Below are positions 8,946 through 17,934 of a stretch of 64,000 nucleotides of DNA, one piece after another; positions within the stretch are counted from its first letter, which is position 1; every line of letters begins with the position of its first letter. The DNA is taken from the NCBI GenBank assembly GCA_030425195.1, contig JAUIAV010000011.1:124001-188000 (forward strand). Reading direction: 5' to 3'. The translations under genes and the position numbers were made by a program. Source of the stretch: Gammaproteobacteria bacterium. Lineage in GTDB: Bacteria > Pseudomonadota > Gammaproteobacteria > Pseudomonadales > Azotimanducaceae. The notes below the pieces were generated by a model, which saw only the letters and a program-made list of their open reading frames with translations, searched no databases and was not told the origin of the DNA.

Positions 8946-9905
8946 ATGGTCCGCATCATCGGCAACATCAGCGCCGAAGACGACTACACCCATGAACTGG
9001 GGCCGGAAGAGAATTTCAACGAGTCCGTTTATTTCAATTTCTTCGATCCGGCTCAGAATCGCGGCGGTTTCGTGCGCATCGGCAATCGTGCCAACGAGGG
9101 ATATGCGGAAATGACGGTGATCGTCTGGAATCCCGACGGTTCGGCGTACTTCAACTATGCGAAGCCCGAGATCAGCCACAACGACGGCTGGGATGCGGGC
9201 GGCCTGAAGGTTGAGATCCTCACGCCTGCGGAGCGGGTTCGAACCACCTATGCAGGCAAAGCGCTGTTCATGACCGATCCCAGCGCAATGGCGGATCCCG
9301 GCAAGGCGTTCAAGGAGAATCCGAGGCAGGAAATCAGAATCGATCTCGAGCACACGGCAGTGGGACCGCTCTACGGTCATGTGGGGGAGCCCGGTGACGG
9401 CAATGATTTCGCCCGGGCTCATACCGAGCAGCACATGCGTGTGGCGGGGACGCTGACGCTCGGCGACGGCGAATCCATCGACTTCTGGGGTTGGGGCTTG
9501 AGAGACCATTCCTGGGGGCCCCGATACTGGCAGTCGACCCCTTCCTACCGATGGATCACCGGTAACTTCGGCGACGACCTGGGCATGATCATCACCACCA
9601 ACGGTGAAGGGGTGGGAGGCGGTCTCTTCCAGGAAGGCGACGAGCTGGTGAAGATCGCCAAGGCCGTCATTCATCCGGAGTATGCGCCGGACAGCAACTA
9701 CCACACGGCTCTGAGAGCGGAGCTGTCACTGGAAGACGGGCGGGAGAGGGTCGTTGAAGGCCGGGTGATGGGGTACATACCCCTGCGTAATCGCCGTGCA
9801 GGCAGCAACACTCACGTGGGTGAGGGCATGACGGAATACACCCTGGACGGTGAGCGGAAGGGCTACGGACTGAGCGAGTTCCTCGATCAGGACGCCGGCG
9901 CCTGA
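8946..9905 (+). CDS. CrtC/AttH-like lipocalin-fold protein
   Basis: A 319-residue protein starting at ATG 8946, with GAAGGGAGAAGG just upstream. The conserved block FWGWGLRDHSWGPRYW is the hallmark of a family related to carotenoid 1,2-hydratase (CrtC) and AttH, with a double lipocalin-like beta barrel. Members often sit beside terpenoid and steroid catabolism genes; many are annotated only as domains of unknown function. An enzymatic role on a hydrophobic ligand is plausible but not shown. It is divergent from the UMF1 transporter and convergent with the MDR reductase. Confidence 0.75.
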   Translation: MVRIIGNISAEDDYTHELGPEENFNESVYFNFFDPAQNRGGFVRIGNRANEGYAEMTVIVWNPDGSAYFNYAKPEISHNDGWDAGGLKVEILTPAERVRTTYAGKALFMTDPSAMADPGKAFKENPRQEIRIDLEHTAVGPLYGHVGEPGDGNDFARAHTEQHMRVAGTLTLGDGESIDFWGWGLRDHSWGPRYWQSTPSYRWITGNFGDDLGMIITTNGEGVGGGLFQEGDELVKIAKAVIHPEYAPDSNYHTALRAELSLEDGRERVVEGRVMGYIPLRNRRAGSNTHVGEGMTEYTLDGERKGYGLSEFLDQDAGA

Positions 9906-9931
9906 GGCACCGCAGGCCAGTGAGTGAGGCT

Positions 9932-10933
9932 TCAGGGCACCACCAGGATCTTCCCGAAGACCTTTCGGTCGAACAGATCCTGGATGGCCTGGCCGGTTTC
10001 CTCCAGGCGCACAACTCGATCGATGATCGGTTTGACCTGACCGTCCCGGACTGCCAGAAGAAGCTGCTTCTGGTCTTCCGGTGTCCAGCCGTTTGAACCG
10101 ATGATCGAAAGCTCGAAACTCCAGATGTAGCGGATGTCCGTCCGTGGCTCGAAACCTGCGGTGGCTCCACAGGTGACCATACGACCGCCCCTGCAAAGGG
10201 TTTTCAGGGCGGGAACCCAGGTTTCTCCGCCGATGTAGTTAACCACCACGTCGACCCCGCCGCTGGCCCCGAAGACCCGCGGTTTGCCGTGTCTCGACCA
10301 GACCTCCTCCACGATGTCGGCGCTGGAAGTATTTATCACTTCGTCTGCGCCAAGGGTGCTGAGCTGTTCCAGCTTCGCGGCCGAGCTGCCGCAGGCGATC
10401 ACGTGCGCGCCTTTGGCTTTACAGAGTTGTACGAGACAGGTCCCCACGCCGCCCGTCGCGCCCAGGATGAGCACCTTTTCGCCTGCGCTGATGCGCGCGC
10501 GTTCCTCGACCAGGCGCCAGGCCGTGCCATAGGCAATGGGCAGGCAGGCGGCATCCTCGAAGGAAACCCCGTCGGGGATGGCGATCAGGTTACCGGCGGG
10601 AAAGCGTGTGTATTCGGAGCACACCCCCATGCGCACCTCGCCGGTCATCCCCTCGCCGGGGACGATCGGGTAGGGCAGCACGGCGTCGCCTTCTTTCCAT
10701 CCTGTGACCTGTGATCCTGCACGGACGATCTCGCCTGCGCAGTCGCCCCCCGGAATCATGGGCAGGGGTGTTTTCAACTGCGTGGTTCCCTGCACGATCA
10801 TCGGGTCGAATCCGTTGATGGAGGCTGCGCGGACGCGGATGAGCACATCGTTCGCGCCGATCTCCGGTTCCGGGAACTCCTCAACCTGAATCGAATCGCA
10901 GGGACCATGCTGGTGAAATACAGCCGCTCTCAT
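9932..10933 (-). CDS. Quinone-oxidoreductase-like MDR dehydrogenase
   Basis: A 333-residue medium-chain dehydrogenase/reductase. The N-terminal GroES-like domain has IRVRAASINGFDPM, and the Rossmann motif GATGGVGTCLVQL sits near residue 152. The cysteine cluster that binds structural zinc in alcohol dehydrogenases is absent, so it groups with the zinc-free quinone oxidoreductase/enoyl reductase branch, which uses NADPH to reduce quinones or enones. The start ATG 10933 is preceded by GAGGAG. It is divergent from a GST gene, which again fits handling of electrophiles. Confidence 0.85.
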   Translation of the reverse strand: MRAAVFHQHGPCDSIQVEEFPEPEIGANDVLIRVRAASINGFDPMIVQGTTQLKTPLPMIPGGDCAGEIVRAGSQVTGWKEGDAVLPYPIVPGEGMTGEVRMGVCSEYTRFPAGNLIAIPDGVSFEDAACLPIAYGTAWRLVEERARISAGEKVLILGATGGVGTCLVQLCKAKGAHVIACGSSAAKLEQLSTLGADEVINTSSADIVEEVWSRHGKPRVFGASGGVDVVVNYIGGETWVPALKTLCRGGRMVTCGATAGFEPRTDIRYIWSFELSIIGSNGWTPEDQKQLLLAVRDGQVKPIIDRVVRLEETGQAIQDLFDRKVFGKILVVP

Positions 10934-11005
10934 AGTCTGCTCCTCAGGCAGTTCGCTACAATGCTACGCAGCTGAATTTTCAACTGCCACAGGCCTGCAC
11001 GGATC

Positions 11006-11722
11006 ATGATCGAGCTCTACTACTGCCCCACCCCCAACTGTCAGAAAGCCTCCATCGCGCTGGAGGAGCTGGGCATACCCTACGCGATCCGACCCATCGA
11101 CATCGTTGGCGGTGATCAGAACGAGCCGGAGTTCTCCGCCCTGAGCCCGAATCGCAAAGTGCCCCTCATTGTCGACCCGGACGGGCCGACCGACGAGCCT
11201 TTCGTGCTCTGGGAGTCTGCCGCCATCCTCCTGTACCTGGCGGAAAAAGGAGGGGGACTCTGGCCGGAGAACCCGGGCCAGAGGGCGCTCGGCCATCAGT
11301 GGCTTTTCTGGCAGATGAGCTATGTCGGCCCCATGATGGGTCAGCTGCATCATTTCGCCATGTACGCGCCGGAGCGCCTCGAGTATCCGATCGAGCGATA
11401 CACGCTGGAGACGGAGCGGCTCCGGCGCCTGCTGGACAGCCATCTGACAGGCCGGGACTATATTCTCGACGACTACTCCCTGGCCGATATCGCCTGCCTG
11501 CCCTGGTTCAGGGGATTCGGCCGGCGTTATCCGGATCAGGCGGAGTATCCGGCGCTGCATGCCTGGATGGATCGGCTTTCCGAACGACCGGCCGTGCAGC
11601 GAGGCATGGCCGTGGATCTCGACAAGATCCGCCCCGTGGTCGTGGGTGCCGAGCCCGTCACCGACGAGGTTCGCCGGCATCTGTTTGCGAGCTATCAGAC
11701 CGACGACGGACCGACCCGCTGA
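11006..11722 (+). CDS. Glutathione S-transferase
   Basis: A 238-residue cytosolic GST. The N-terminal thioredoxin-fold domain starts IELYYCPTPNCQK and has the glutathione-contact LSPNRKVPLIV and WESAAILLYLAEK; the C-terminal helical domain carries the N-capping motif LADIACLPW. The overall shape resembles the nu-class YfcG/YghU enzymes, which act as disulfide reductases or peroxidases. It is followed 49 bases later (or 4 bases, if the earlier start is used) by the interrupted acyl-CoA-dehydrogenase-like gene on the same strand. Substrate unknown. Confidence 0.88.
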   Translation: MIELYYCPTPNCQKASIALEELGIPYAIRPIDIVGGDQNEPEFSALSPNRKVPLIVDPDGPTDEPFVLWESAAILLYLAEKGGGLWPENPGQRALGHQWLFWQMSYVGPMMGQLHHFAMYAPERLEYPIERYTLETERLRRLLDSHLTGRDYILDDYSLADIACLPWFRGFGRRYPDQAEYPALHAWMDRLSERPAVQRGMAVDLDKIRPVVVGAEPVTDEVRRHLFASYQTDDGPTR

Positions 11723-11771
11723 GGGGATGTCGGTTCAACTCAGATCATCGACCGCGGGGAGAGAAACGGAA

Positions 11772-12656
11772 GTGAGCTTTGTTCAACAGGCCGAAAAGCT
11801 GGTGCCGCTGCTTCGCGAGACCGCGCGCGAGGCGGAGATCGCCCGCAGACCTCTTGACCATGTGATCGAAGCGATCCGGCAGAGCGGCCTGTATGCGCTG
11901 ATGGTGCCGGGGAGGTACGGGGGGCATGAACAGGATCTGGATACGTTCTTTGACGTGGTGTTGACCCTTTCCCGGGCCGATGCGTCCATGGGCTGGCTGA
12001 CCGGCTTTTACATCGAGCACAACCTGTGGCTGTTCAACTATCCGGAAACTGTGTGCGACGAAGTCATGGCCGGCAGCAACCATGTGCTGGCGCCTGCCGC
12101 GCTCAACATCGGAGGCGGGGCCGCCAGAAAAGTGGATGGCGGCTACCGGTTGTCCGGCCAATGGCAATGGGGGACCGGGATCGTGCACAGCACCTGGGTG
12201 CTGGCCGGCGGCCTCGTCCTGGACGAGTCAGGCGGCCCGGTTCCCACCTTCTTCCTGCTGCCCACATCCGAAGTGGAACCCGTGGATACCTGGCATGTGA
12301 CGGGTATGTGTGCCACCGGCTCCTGGGACTTCAGGATCGATGACGTTTTTGTGCCGGAGGAGCGCGCTCTGCCTTTTCAGCAGTTCCTGGATGCCACGTC
12401 CGGCATCGCCGAACGGTTTGATGGTCCGCTGTACAGCACGCCGCTGATGCCCGTTCTCGGTTTTGCCGCCGGGCTCCCCCTGCTTGGTGCGGCGCAGAGG
12501 GTGCTCGCAGAATTTTCGGACCAGATGCGGGAGAAGATCGAAAAGAACGTGCTGCGCGCCGGCTCGCCGTTGCCGGACGTCAGTGGCGTGCTCGGTGAAG
12601 CCGCGCTCAGGATCGATACGGCGGAACTCGTCATGACGTCCTCGATGACGTCATGA
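11772..12656 (+). pseudogene. Acyl-CoA-dehydrogenase-like flavin monooxygenase, N-terminal part, frameshifted
   Basis: This frame encodes the N-terminal and middle domains of an acyl-CoA-dehydrogenase type-2 family protein related to HsaA/HpaB-like flavin hydroxylases: AEKLVPLLRETAREAE, GLYALMVPGRYGG, SGQWQWGTGIVHSTW and a GMCATGSWDF block. It ends in MTSSMTS and a TGA at 12654. The missing C-terminal helical domain continues in another frame at 12653-12916. A one-base loss (or two-base gain) around 12628-12652 explains this; the site is rich in copies of ATGACGTC. I prefer GTG 11772 (GGGGAGAG upstream); ATG 11727 in the same frame is an alternative. It could also be a sequencing error. Confidence 0.75.
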
Positions 12657-12916
12657 CGAAACGCAACCGGGCAACCCCTGCTGAGCGCGGCTACTGGCTC
12701 TCGCGGTTGGCGTACGCCGTATACACCTGCAAGAGCGCAGTGCTGCAGCTCAGCGAGGAGACCGGCGCGAGTGGTGGTTTTCTGAGCAATCCGATTCAGC
12801 GGGCGGTCCGGGACATCTCCATCGCCACCAACCACGTGGTGTTCTCCAGAGCCAGTCGCTATGGCGATGTAGGCCGCGCCAGGCTGGGACAGGCGGCGGT
12901 AACCGCCCGGGTGTGA
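12653..12916 (+). pseudogene. C-terminal part of the interrupted acyl-CoA-dehydrogenase-like protein
   Basis: The 87 residues here (RATPAERGYWLSRLAYAVYT, then NPIQRAVRDISIATNHV and SRYGDVGRARLGQ) are the expected C-terminal helical domain of the preceding HsaA-like protein. Reading this frame backwards gives HDVLDDVMTKRNRATP, the natural continuation, so the two parts were once one gene. The stop of the first part and an ATG of this part overlap as ATGA (12653-12656). Translational coupling making a two-piece enzyme is therefore conceivable, but a broken gene or an assembly error is the simpler reading. Confidence 0.72.
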
Positions 12917-12993
12917 TAGCGGAATCCCACGATGTCGCGGCGGGGAGTCTGACCTAGAATCAGCCGATCATTCTGTAAACCGGAGGATTCTTC

Positions 12994-14331
12994 GTGACCG
13001 AAGCCTATGAGTTCCACGATGATGATGTGATTGCGCCGGAGATCTACGGTCGTCTCGGACATCCTCACGAGGCATTTGCCTGGTTGCGGAAAAACGACCC
13101 GTTGCGCCGGATCGAGGCGGAGAAGTTCCGGCCCTTCTGGGCGGTCACCAAGCACGCCGACATCATCGAAATCGAGAAGAACCCGGAGGTTTTCGTCAGC
13201 GAGCCGCGTCCGATCCTGATTCCGGAGCAGACGCAGCCGGAGCTGCGTGAGGAACTGCTGATGGAGATCTTCAAGCGGCTGCAGGATCGGCCGAAGCTGC
13301 TGGAGGTGCTGGCCACGGCAGGTGAGCAGGGCCTGATCCGATCACTCGTGCAGATGGACCCACCGGACCACACGAATTATCGGGCACTGGTTCAACCCTG
13401 GTTCAAGCCGAGCAACATCAAAGCCCTGGAAGACCGGTTGAACGTGATCACCCGCTCGATCATCGACGACATGATGGGCGACGGCAGCGAACGGGAGCTG
13501 GATTTCGTTCAGGACGTAGCCGTCTGGCCGCCGCTCAAGCTCATCGTCGAGCTGCTCGGCGTGCCGGAGGAAGACGAGCCGCTGATTCTCAAGCTCACCA
13601 ACGAGCTCTTTGCCGGTGAAGACCCGGAGATGATGCGTGCGGGCGACGATCCGCTGTCCGGCATCGATACGGTGAAATCCCTCTACGATTACTTCACGGC
13701 GTTGACGGAAGAGCGCCGTGCCAGCCCGCGTGAGGACCTTGCCTCGTACATCGCCAACGGCAGGATCGACGGTGAGTACCTGCCCTACAAGGAACTGATC
13801 TCCTACTACATCATCGTTGCCACCGCGGGCCACGAGACCACCCGTACTTCGATCTCAGGCGGGATGCACGCGCTGCTGCGAAATCCGGATCAGCTGCGGA
13901 AACTGAAAGAAAACATCGATGACGAAGATACGGTGAAGCTGGCCGTTGAAGAGATGATCCGCTGGACCACGGCCGTCAACCAGTTCTGTCGGACGGCGAC
14001 CCGGGATTACGAGCTGCGCGGTCAGAAAATCAGAAAGGGCGACAACCTCGGCCTGTTCTACGCCTCCGCCAATTTCGACGAAGACGTATTCGACGAGCCT
14101 TTCAGGTTCGACATCTCCCGCAAGCCCAACCGCCATCTGGCGTTCGGTACGGGGCCGCATCAATGCCTGGGCCTGCTGCTTGCGCGCCTGCAGATGCGGA
14201 TCTTCTTCACACAGCTGATTCCGCGCATCGAAGAGATGTCGCTGGCCGGAGAAGGCGAGTATCTGAAAGCCAGCTTCGTGCATGGCTTCAAACACCTGCC
14301 TGTCCGGTTCCGGCTCAAACCGGCCGGGTGA
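12994..14331 (+). CDS. Cytochrome P450
   Basis: A 445-residue soluble bacterial P450. The oxygen-activation helix has AGHETTR (residues 278-284), the K-helix has EEMIRW, and the heme loop FGTGPHQCLG carries the Cys ligand at residue 391. It hydroxylates an unactivated C-H bond using a ferredoxin partner that is not in this window. The start is GTG 12994 with CGGAGGA at a good distance. The general style (initial helices, PILIPEQ segment) recalls the CYP125/CYP142/linalool-hydroxylase group acting on steroid side chains or terpenes. That substrate is inference, supported by the racemase and BVMO genes nearby. Confidence 0.93.
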   Translation: MTEAYEFHDDDVIAPEIYGRLGHPHEAFAWLRKNDPLRRIEAEKFRPFWAVTKHADIIEIEKNPEVFVSEPRPILIPEQTQPELREELLMEIFKRLQDRPKLLEVLATAGEQGLIRSLVQMDPPDHTNYRALVQPWFKPSNIKALEDRLNVITRSIIDDMMGDGSERELDFVQDVAVWPPLKLIVELLGVPEEDEPLILKLTNELFAGEDPEMMRAGDDPLSGIDTVKSLYDYFTALTEERRASPREDLASYIANGRIDGEYLPYKELISYYIIVATAGHETTRTSISGGMHALLRNPDQLRKLKENIDDEDTVKLAVEEMIRWTTAVNQFCRTATRDYELRGQKIRKGDNLGLFYASANFDEDVFDEPFRFDISRKPNRHLAFGTGPHQCLGLLLARLQMRIFFTQLIPRIEEMSLAGEGEYLKASFVHGFKHLPVRFRLKPAG

Positions 14332-14342
14332 AGCCGTAGAAG

Positions 14343-14891
14343 CTACTTCCAGGCGTCGGCGAGAAAGTCGCACATCACGTCGAGCACGGCGACCACCATG
14401 GCGTCACCGTCCGCGGTCCGGCAACCCGCTTCCCGTGCGGCTCTGATCAGCGCTGTTTCCCCGTGCCCGGCGACGACGTCACCGACGAACATCGTGTCGC
14501 GCAGCAGCGTGGGGTCGATGGGCAAGGGAACACCATCGGCCATGCCTGAGGGTGTGGCGTTGCATACGATATCGAAGCCTGTCGGGTCAGCCGGCATCCA
14601 GCATGGAGATGACGATGGCACTGCCTGCACCCCCGGCGCCGAGCACCAGCACCCGGGCACCTTCGATCTCGGCCCCGTTGTCTATCTGAGCCTTGACGAA
14701 TGCGTCGCCATCGGTCGTATGACCATGCCAGGAACCGTCTGCGTTACGGCGGATGGCACTGACTACCTGCAGCATTCGGGACGGCCGCGGCTGGCCATGT
14801 GTTCGCTGAGCCATTCCGGTGATCGTGCATAGATGATGGGGTCGCCAAGAAGCGGATACAGGCGGGTTCTGCCGTTCAGGTTGATTGCCAT
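14343..14891 (-). pseudogene. Shikimate dehydrogenase relic with two internal deletions
   Basis: Three fragments in order on the minus strand match a shikimate/quinate dehydrogenase. From ATG 14891 comes NGRTRLYPLLGDPIIYARSP, ending at a TAG after about 42 codons. A second frame gives VSAIRRNADGSWHG and the nucleotide-binding GARVLVLGAGGAGSA. A third frame gives ADPTGFDIVCNATPSG and ends with GDAMVVAVLDVM at the stop at 14343. About 50 residues are missing between the first two parts and about 40 between the last two, and each junction changes frame. It cannot encode a working enzyme. The remnant probably once belonged to the neighbouring catabolic cluster. Confidence 0.8.
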
Positions 14892-14918
14892 ATGCCTGGA
14901 CCTGGCGGCGTTTTCAGT

Positions 14919-15857
14919 TCAATTCCCGGAAACCGAATCGACGCCGCCGAAGAGCCGGCGGAGCGTGGCCTGGACGTCTTCGGGCAGGGGCGGTGCCTGT
15001 ATGGCGGCCACGTTCTCCGACAGGTGATCAGGGTTGCCGGTACCCGTGAGAATGACGTGGGCGCCGGGCTCGTGCCGGCAGAAACGATAAGCAGCCTCCA
15101 CCACGCTCGTCACATCCGCGCGCTCCCGCAGGAAATGGAGCGGATCGTCTGCCTGGAACTCAGCGGGATCGACCTCGCCACGCTCGACGAGTCCGGCCAC
15201 CAGCTCGCTCAGTGCTTCCGGTCGGCTGAGCGCGCGACGGACGGCAAACATGATCAGCGTGCCGACGTTGTTCTGAATCGTCAGGGGAAAAACCCGCTCC
15301 CGTGCGGACGGGTTGAGCAGATTGAATCCGACCATGACCACGTCGAAGCAGTCCTCCGGCAGGGCCCGCTGCAGCATGTGATGCTCCGTATCGCTGACGA
15401 ACTGCTCGGTGACACCGAGAAAGCGGATCTTGCCCAGATCCCGCTGCCGCTGCATTTCCGGGACGAGCGTATCGATACAGTGGTCAACCTGCTCGGGACG
15501 CACACCGTGCAGGTGGAAGACGTCGATATAGTCGGTACCCAACCGCGTCAGACTCTTCTCGAGGCTGTCGGTCAGCTCCGCCGGCGACAGCAGGACGTCA
15601 CCGCGCCCGGGCGAGACTTTGCTGGAGAGCACAACCCGGTCCCGTCTGCCCGATATCGCTCTGCCGACGGCGGGTTCCGTGCGATAGGCGCGGGCCGTGT
15701 CGATGAAGTTGATCCCCAGATCCAGTGCGTGCGCGACCACGCCGGCAGCATGTGCCTCGTCCGCTCCGGCGGACATGCCCAGACGGCTGTGGCCGCCGCA
15801 GCCGAGGCCGGCGACGCTGACCGCCAGGCCCGTTCGGCCCAGTTCTGTCGTTTCCAT
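14919..15857 (-). CDS. Aldo/keto reductase
   Basis: A 312-residue TIM-barrel aldo/keto reductase. The catalytic tetrad is visible: Asp53 and Tyr58 in FIDTARAYRT, Lys80 in VVLSSKV, and His117 in FHLHGV. It should reduce aldehydes or ketones with NADPH; the class resembles the L-galactose/pyridoxal dehydrogenase-like AKRs. It is divergent from the BVMO gene across a 253-base region holding a dyad and a seven-unit repeat. A joint role (ketone to ester, ketone to alcohol) is inference only. Confidence 0.9.
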   Translation of the reverse strand: METTELGRTGLAVSVAGLGCGGHSRLGMSAGADEAHAAGVVAHALDLGINFIDTARAYRTEPAVGRAISGRRDRVVLSSKVSPGRGDVLLSPAELTDSLEKSLTRLGTDYIDVFHLHGVRPEQVDHCIDTLVPEMQRQRDLGKIRFLGVTEQFVSDTEHHMLQRALPEDCFDVVMVGFNLLNPSARERVFPLTIQNNVGTLIMFAVRRALSRPEALSELVAGLVERGEVDPAEFQADDPLHFLRERADVTSVVEAAYRFCRHEPGAHVILTGTGNPDHLSENVAAIQAPPLPEDVQATLRRLFGGVDSVSGN

Positions 15858-15954
15858 GGCCTCGGTAGCTGTCTGTGAAGACGGGACAATGTGTCACCGT
15901 GCCGGAGCGAAGGTCAAGCAGAGACGCCGGCGGTTGATTTCAGTCAAATCAGAC

Positions 15955-15970
15955 TAGTCAAAACTGACTA
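15955..15970. promoter_or_regulatory. Perfect dyad TAGTCA-N4-TGACTA, candidate TetR operator
   Basis: A perfect six-base inverted repeat with a four-base spacer lies between the divergent aldo/keto reductase and BVMO genes. Further AGTC half-sites occur just upstream (15942-15946). The TetR gene immediately behind the BVMO gene is the likely binder. Function is inferred from symmetry and position. Confidence 0.5.
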
Positions 15971-15980
15971 AAATCGTCAG

Positions 15981-16050
15981 AATCTGAATGAATCTGAATG
16001 AATCTGAATGAATCTGAATGAATCTGAATGAATCTGAATGAATCTGAACG
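15981..16050. repeat. Seven tandem copies of a 10-base unit
   Basis: The unit AATCTGAATG is repeated six times exactly and a seventh time with one change (AATCTGAACG). It fills the space between the candidate operator and the BVMO ribosome site. A unit of ten bases is close to one DNA turn, so changes in copy number would alter promoter spacing without changing helical phase. Confidence 0.95.
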
Positions 16051-16110
16051 GCCGGTGGTCCGACCGTCGGAAATTCATGACTGCAGAGCACAATTCACAG
16101 GGGATGAACC

Positions 16111-17913
16111 ATGTCCGAAGCCGTTGATCTGGGATTCGATCCGGATGCGTTGAGAGCCAAGTATCGTGAGGAGCGGGACAAGCGCCTGCGCGAGGATGGG
16201 AACGACCAGTACATCGAGGTGACCGGTCAGTTTTCCCACTACATTGAAGATCCCTACCTCGATGAGGAAATCGAGCGTGCCCCGCTGACGGACGAAGTGG
16301 AGATCGCCATCATCGGCGGCGGCTTCGGTGGCCTGCTGGCCGGTGCGAGACTCCGGGAAGCGGGGCTCGAGAACATCCGGATGATCGAGAAAGGGGGCGA
16401 ATTCGGCGGTACCTGGTACTGGAACCGCTATCCGGGCGCCGCCTGCGACATCGAGTCCTACGTTTACCTGCCGCTGCTCGAGGAAACCGGGTATGTGCCG
16501 CCGAAGAAGTACATCGACGGCGCCGACATCCTCGAGTACAGCAAGACGATCGCCCGGAAGTACGATCTCTATCGGGACGTGCTTTTCCAGACAGAAGTGC
16601 AGGAGGTGCACTGGGACGAAGACGCGTCCCGCTGGGTGATCAGGACCAATCGAGGGGACGCGTTCAAGGCGCGCTTCCTGGTCATGTCGAACGGCCCGTT
16701 GAACCGGCCGAAGCTGCCGGGTATTCCGGGTATCGACGACTACAAGGGGCACACTTTCCACACCAGCCGCTGGGACTACGGCTATACGGGCGGCGATGCC
16801 AGCGGCGGCCTCAGCGGGTTGAAGGGCAGGAAGGTCGGCATCATCGGCACGGGGGCAACGGCCGTGCAATGCGTACCGCACCTGGCCGAAGGGGCTGACG
16901 AGCTCTACGTTTTCCAGCGTACGCCATCCTCCATCGACGAACGCAACGACCGGCCCACGGACATGACCTGGTGGGAAAGTCAGAAGCCGGGCTGGCATCA
17001 GGAGCGCATGGACAACTTCAATACGCTGGTCTCAGGCGGCGTTGCTGAACAAGATCTGGTGAACGATGGCTGGACGGAGATCATCCGGAATCTGCTGCTC
17101 CTGGTGCAGTCGGAAGAGGACTCCGGGCTCTCCATGGAAGAGCTGATGGAGAAGATGGAGATCGCCGATTTTCAGAAGATGGAGTCGATCCGGGCACGGG
17201 TGGACGCCATCGTCAACGATCCGGAAACGGCCGAGCATCTGAAGCCCTACTACCGCCAGTTCTGCAAGCGTCCATGCTTTCATGACGACTATCTGCCGGC
17301 CTTCAACCGGGACAACGTCACCCTGGTGGACACGAACGGGAAAGGCGTGGAGCGGATCACGGAAAAAGGCGTGGTGGCAAACGGGGTGGAGTACGAACTG
17401 GACTGCATCGTCTTCGGCACCGGCTTTGAAGTCGGCACGGACTATCAGCGGCGCTGCGGCTACGAGATTCACGGCAGATCCGGTGAAAGTCTGTCCGAGC
17501 ACTGGAAGGATGGCGCCCGTACCTTCCATGGGCTGCACATACACGGGTTCCCGAACCTGTTCATGATGGGACACACCCAGACCGGCTTCACGGCCAACTA
17601 CCCGCATGCGCTCAACGAGCAGAGCCGGCACATCGGTTACATCATCACCCGAACCCAGGCAGGCAATCACAACGTGGTGGAAGCCAGCGCCGAGGCCGAG
17701 CAGCAGTGGGTGGATACCATCGTCTCACTGGCACGGATGAACGAGAAGTTTCTGGCGGACTGCACACCCGGCTACTACAACAACGAAGGTGATCCCTTGG
17801 CCCGTTCGCTGCAGGACGCCAACTACGGGGCCGGCCCGGTAGCCTTCTTCAAAGTGCTCGAGGACTGGCGGGAAGAGGGCCTGATGCGGGGTCTCGATCT
17901 CGATGCGGGCTGA
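16111..17913 (+). CDS. Flavin-dependent Baeyer-Villiger-type monooxygenase
   Basis: A 600-residue FAD/NADPH monooxygenase. The first Rossmann motif GGGFGG is at residues 69-74, followed by GGTWYWNRYPGAACDIES, typical of class B BVMOs (cyclohexanone and phenylacetone monooxygenase type). The BVMO fingerprint is present as YKGHTFHTSRWD at about 211-222, and the second nucleotide motif GIIGTGATAV near 243. It should insert oxygen next to a ketone, giving an ester or lactone. The N-terminal extension of about 60 residues occurs in some relatives. The ATG at 16111 follows AGGGGATGA. The TetR gene starts 21 bases behind it. Confidence 0.92.
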   Translation: MSEAVDLGFDPDALRAKYREERDKRLREDGNDQYIEVTGQFSHYIEDPYLDEEIERAPLTDEVEIAIIGGGFGGLLAGARLREAGLENIRMIEKGGEFGGTWYWNRYPGAACDIESYVYLPLLEETGYVPPKKYIDGADILEYSKTIARKYDLYRDVLFQTEVQEVHWDEDASRWVIRTNRGDAFKARFLVMSNGPLNRPKLPGIPGIDDYKGHTFHTSRWDYGYTGGDASGGLSGLKGRKVGIIGTGATAVQCVPHLAEGADELYVFQRTPSSIDERNDRPTDMTWWESQKPGWHQERMDNFNTLVSGGVAEQDLVNDGWTEIIRNLLLLVQSEEDSGLSMEELMEKMEIADFQKMESIRARVDAIVNDPETAEHLKPYYRQFCKRPCFHDDYLPAFNRDNVTLVDTNGKGVERITEKGVVANGVEYELDCIVFGTGFEVGTDYQRRCGYEIHGRSGESLSEHWKDGARTFHGLHIHGFPNLFMMGHTQTGFTANYPHALNEQSRHIGYIITRTQAGNHNVVEASAEAEQQWVDTIVSLARMNEKFLADCTPGYYNNEGDPLARSLQDANYGAGPVAFFKVLEDWREEGLMRGLDLDAG

Positions 17914-17934
17914 CGGGTAGAGGGGCAGACCCCG

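Noticed and set aside
12654-12656. TGA ending the N-terminal acyl-CoA-dehydrogenase-like frame as a second selenocysteine codon
   Set aside because: The continuation of the protein lies in another frame, so this TGA is a result of the frameshift, not recoding.
15981-16050. CRISPR array
   Set aside because: The repeats are 10 bases long, directly adjacent and without spacers; no cas gene is present.
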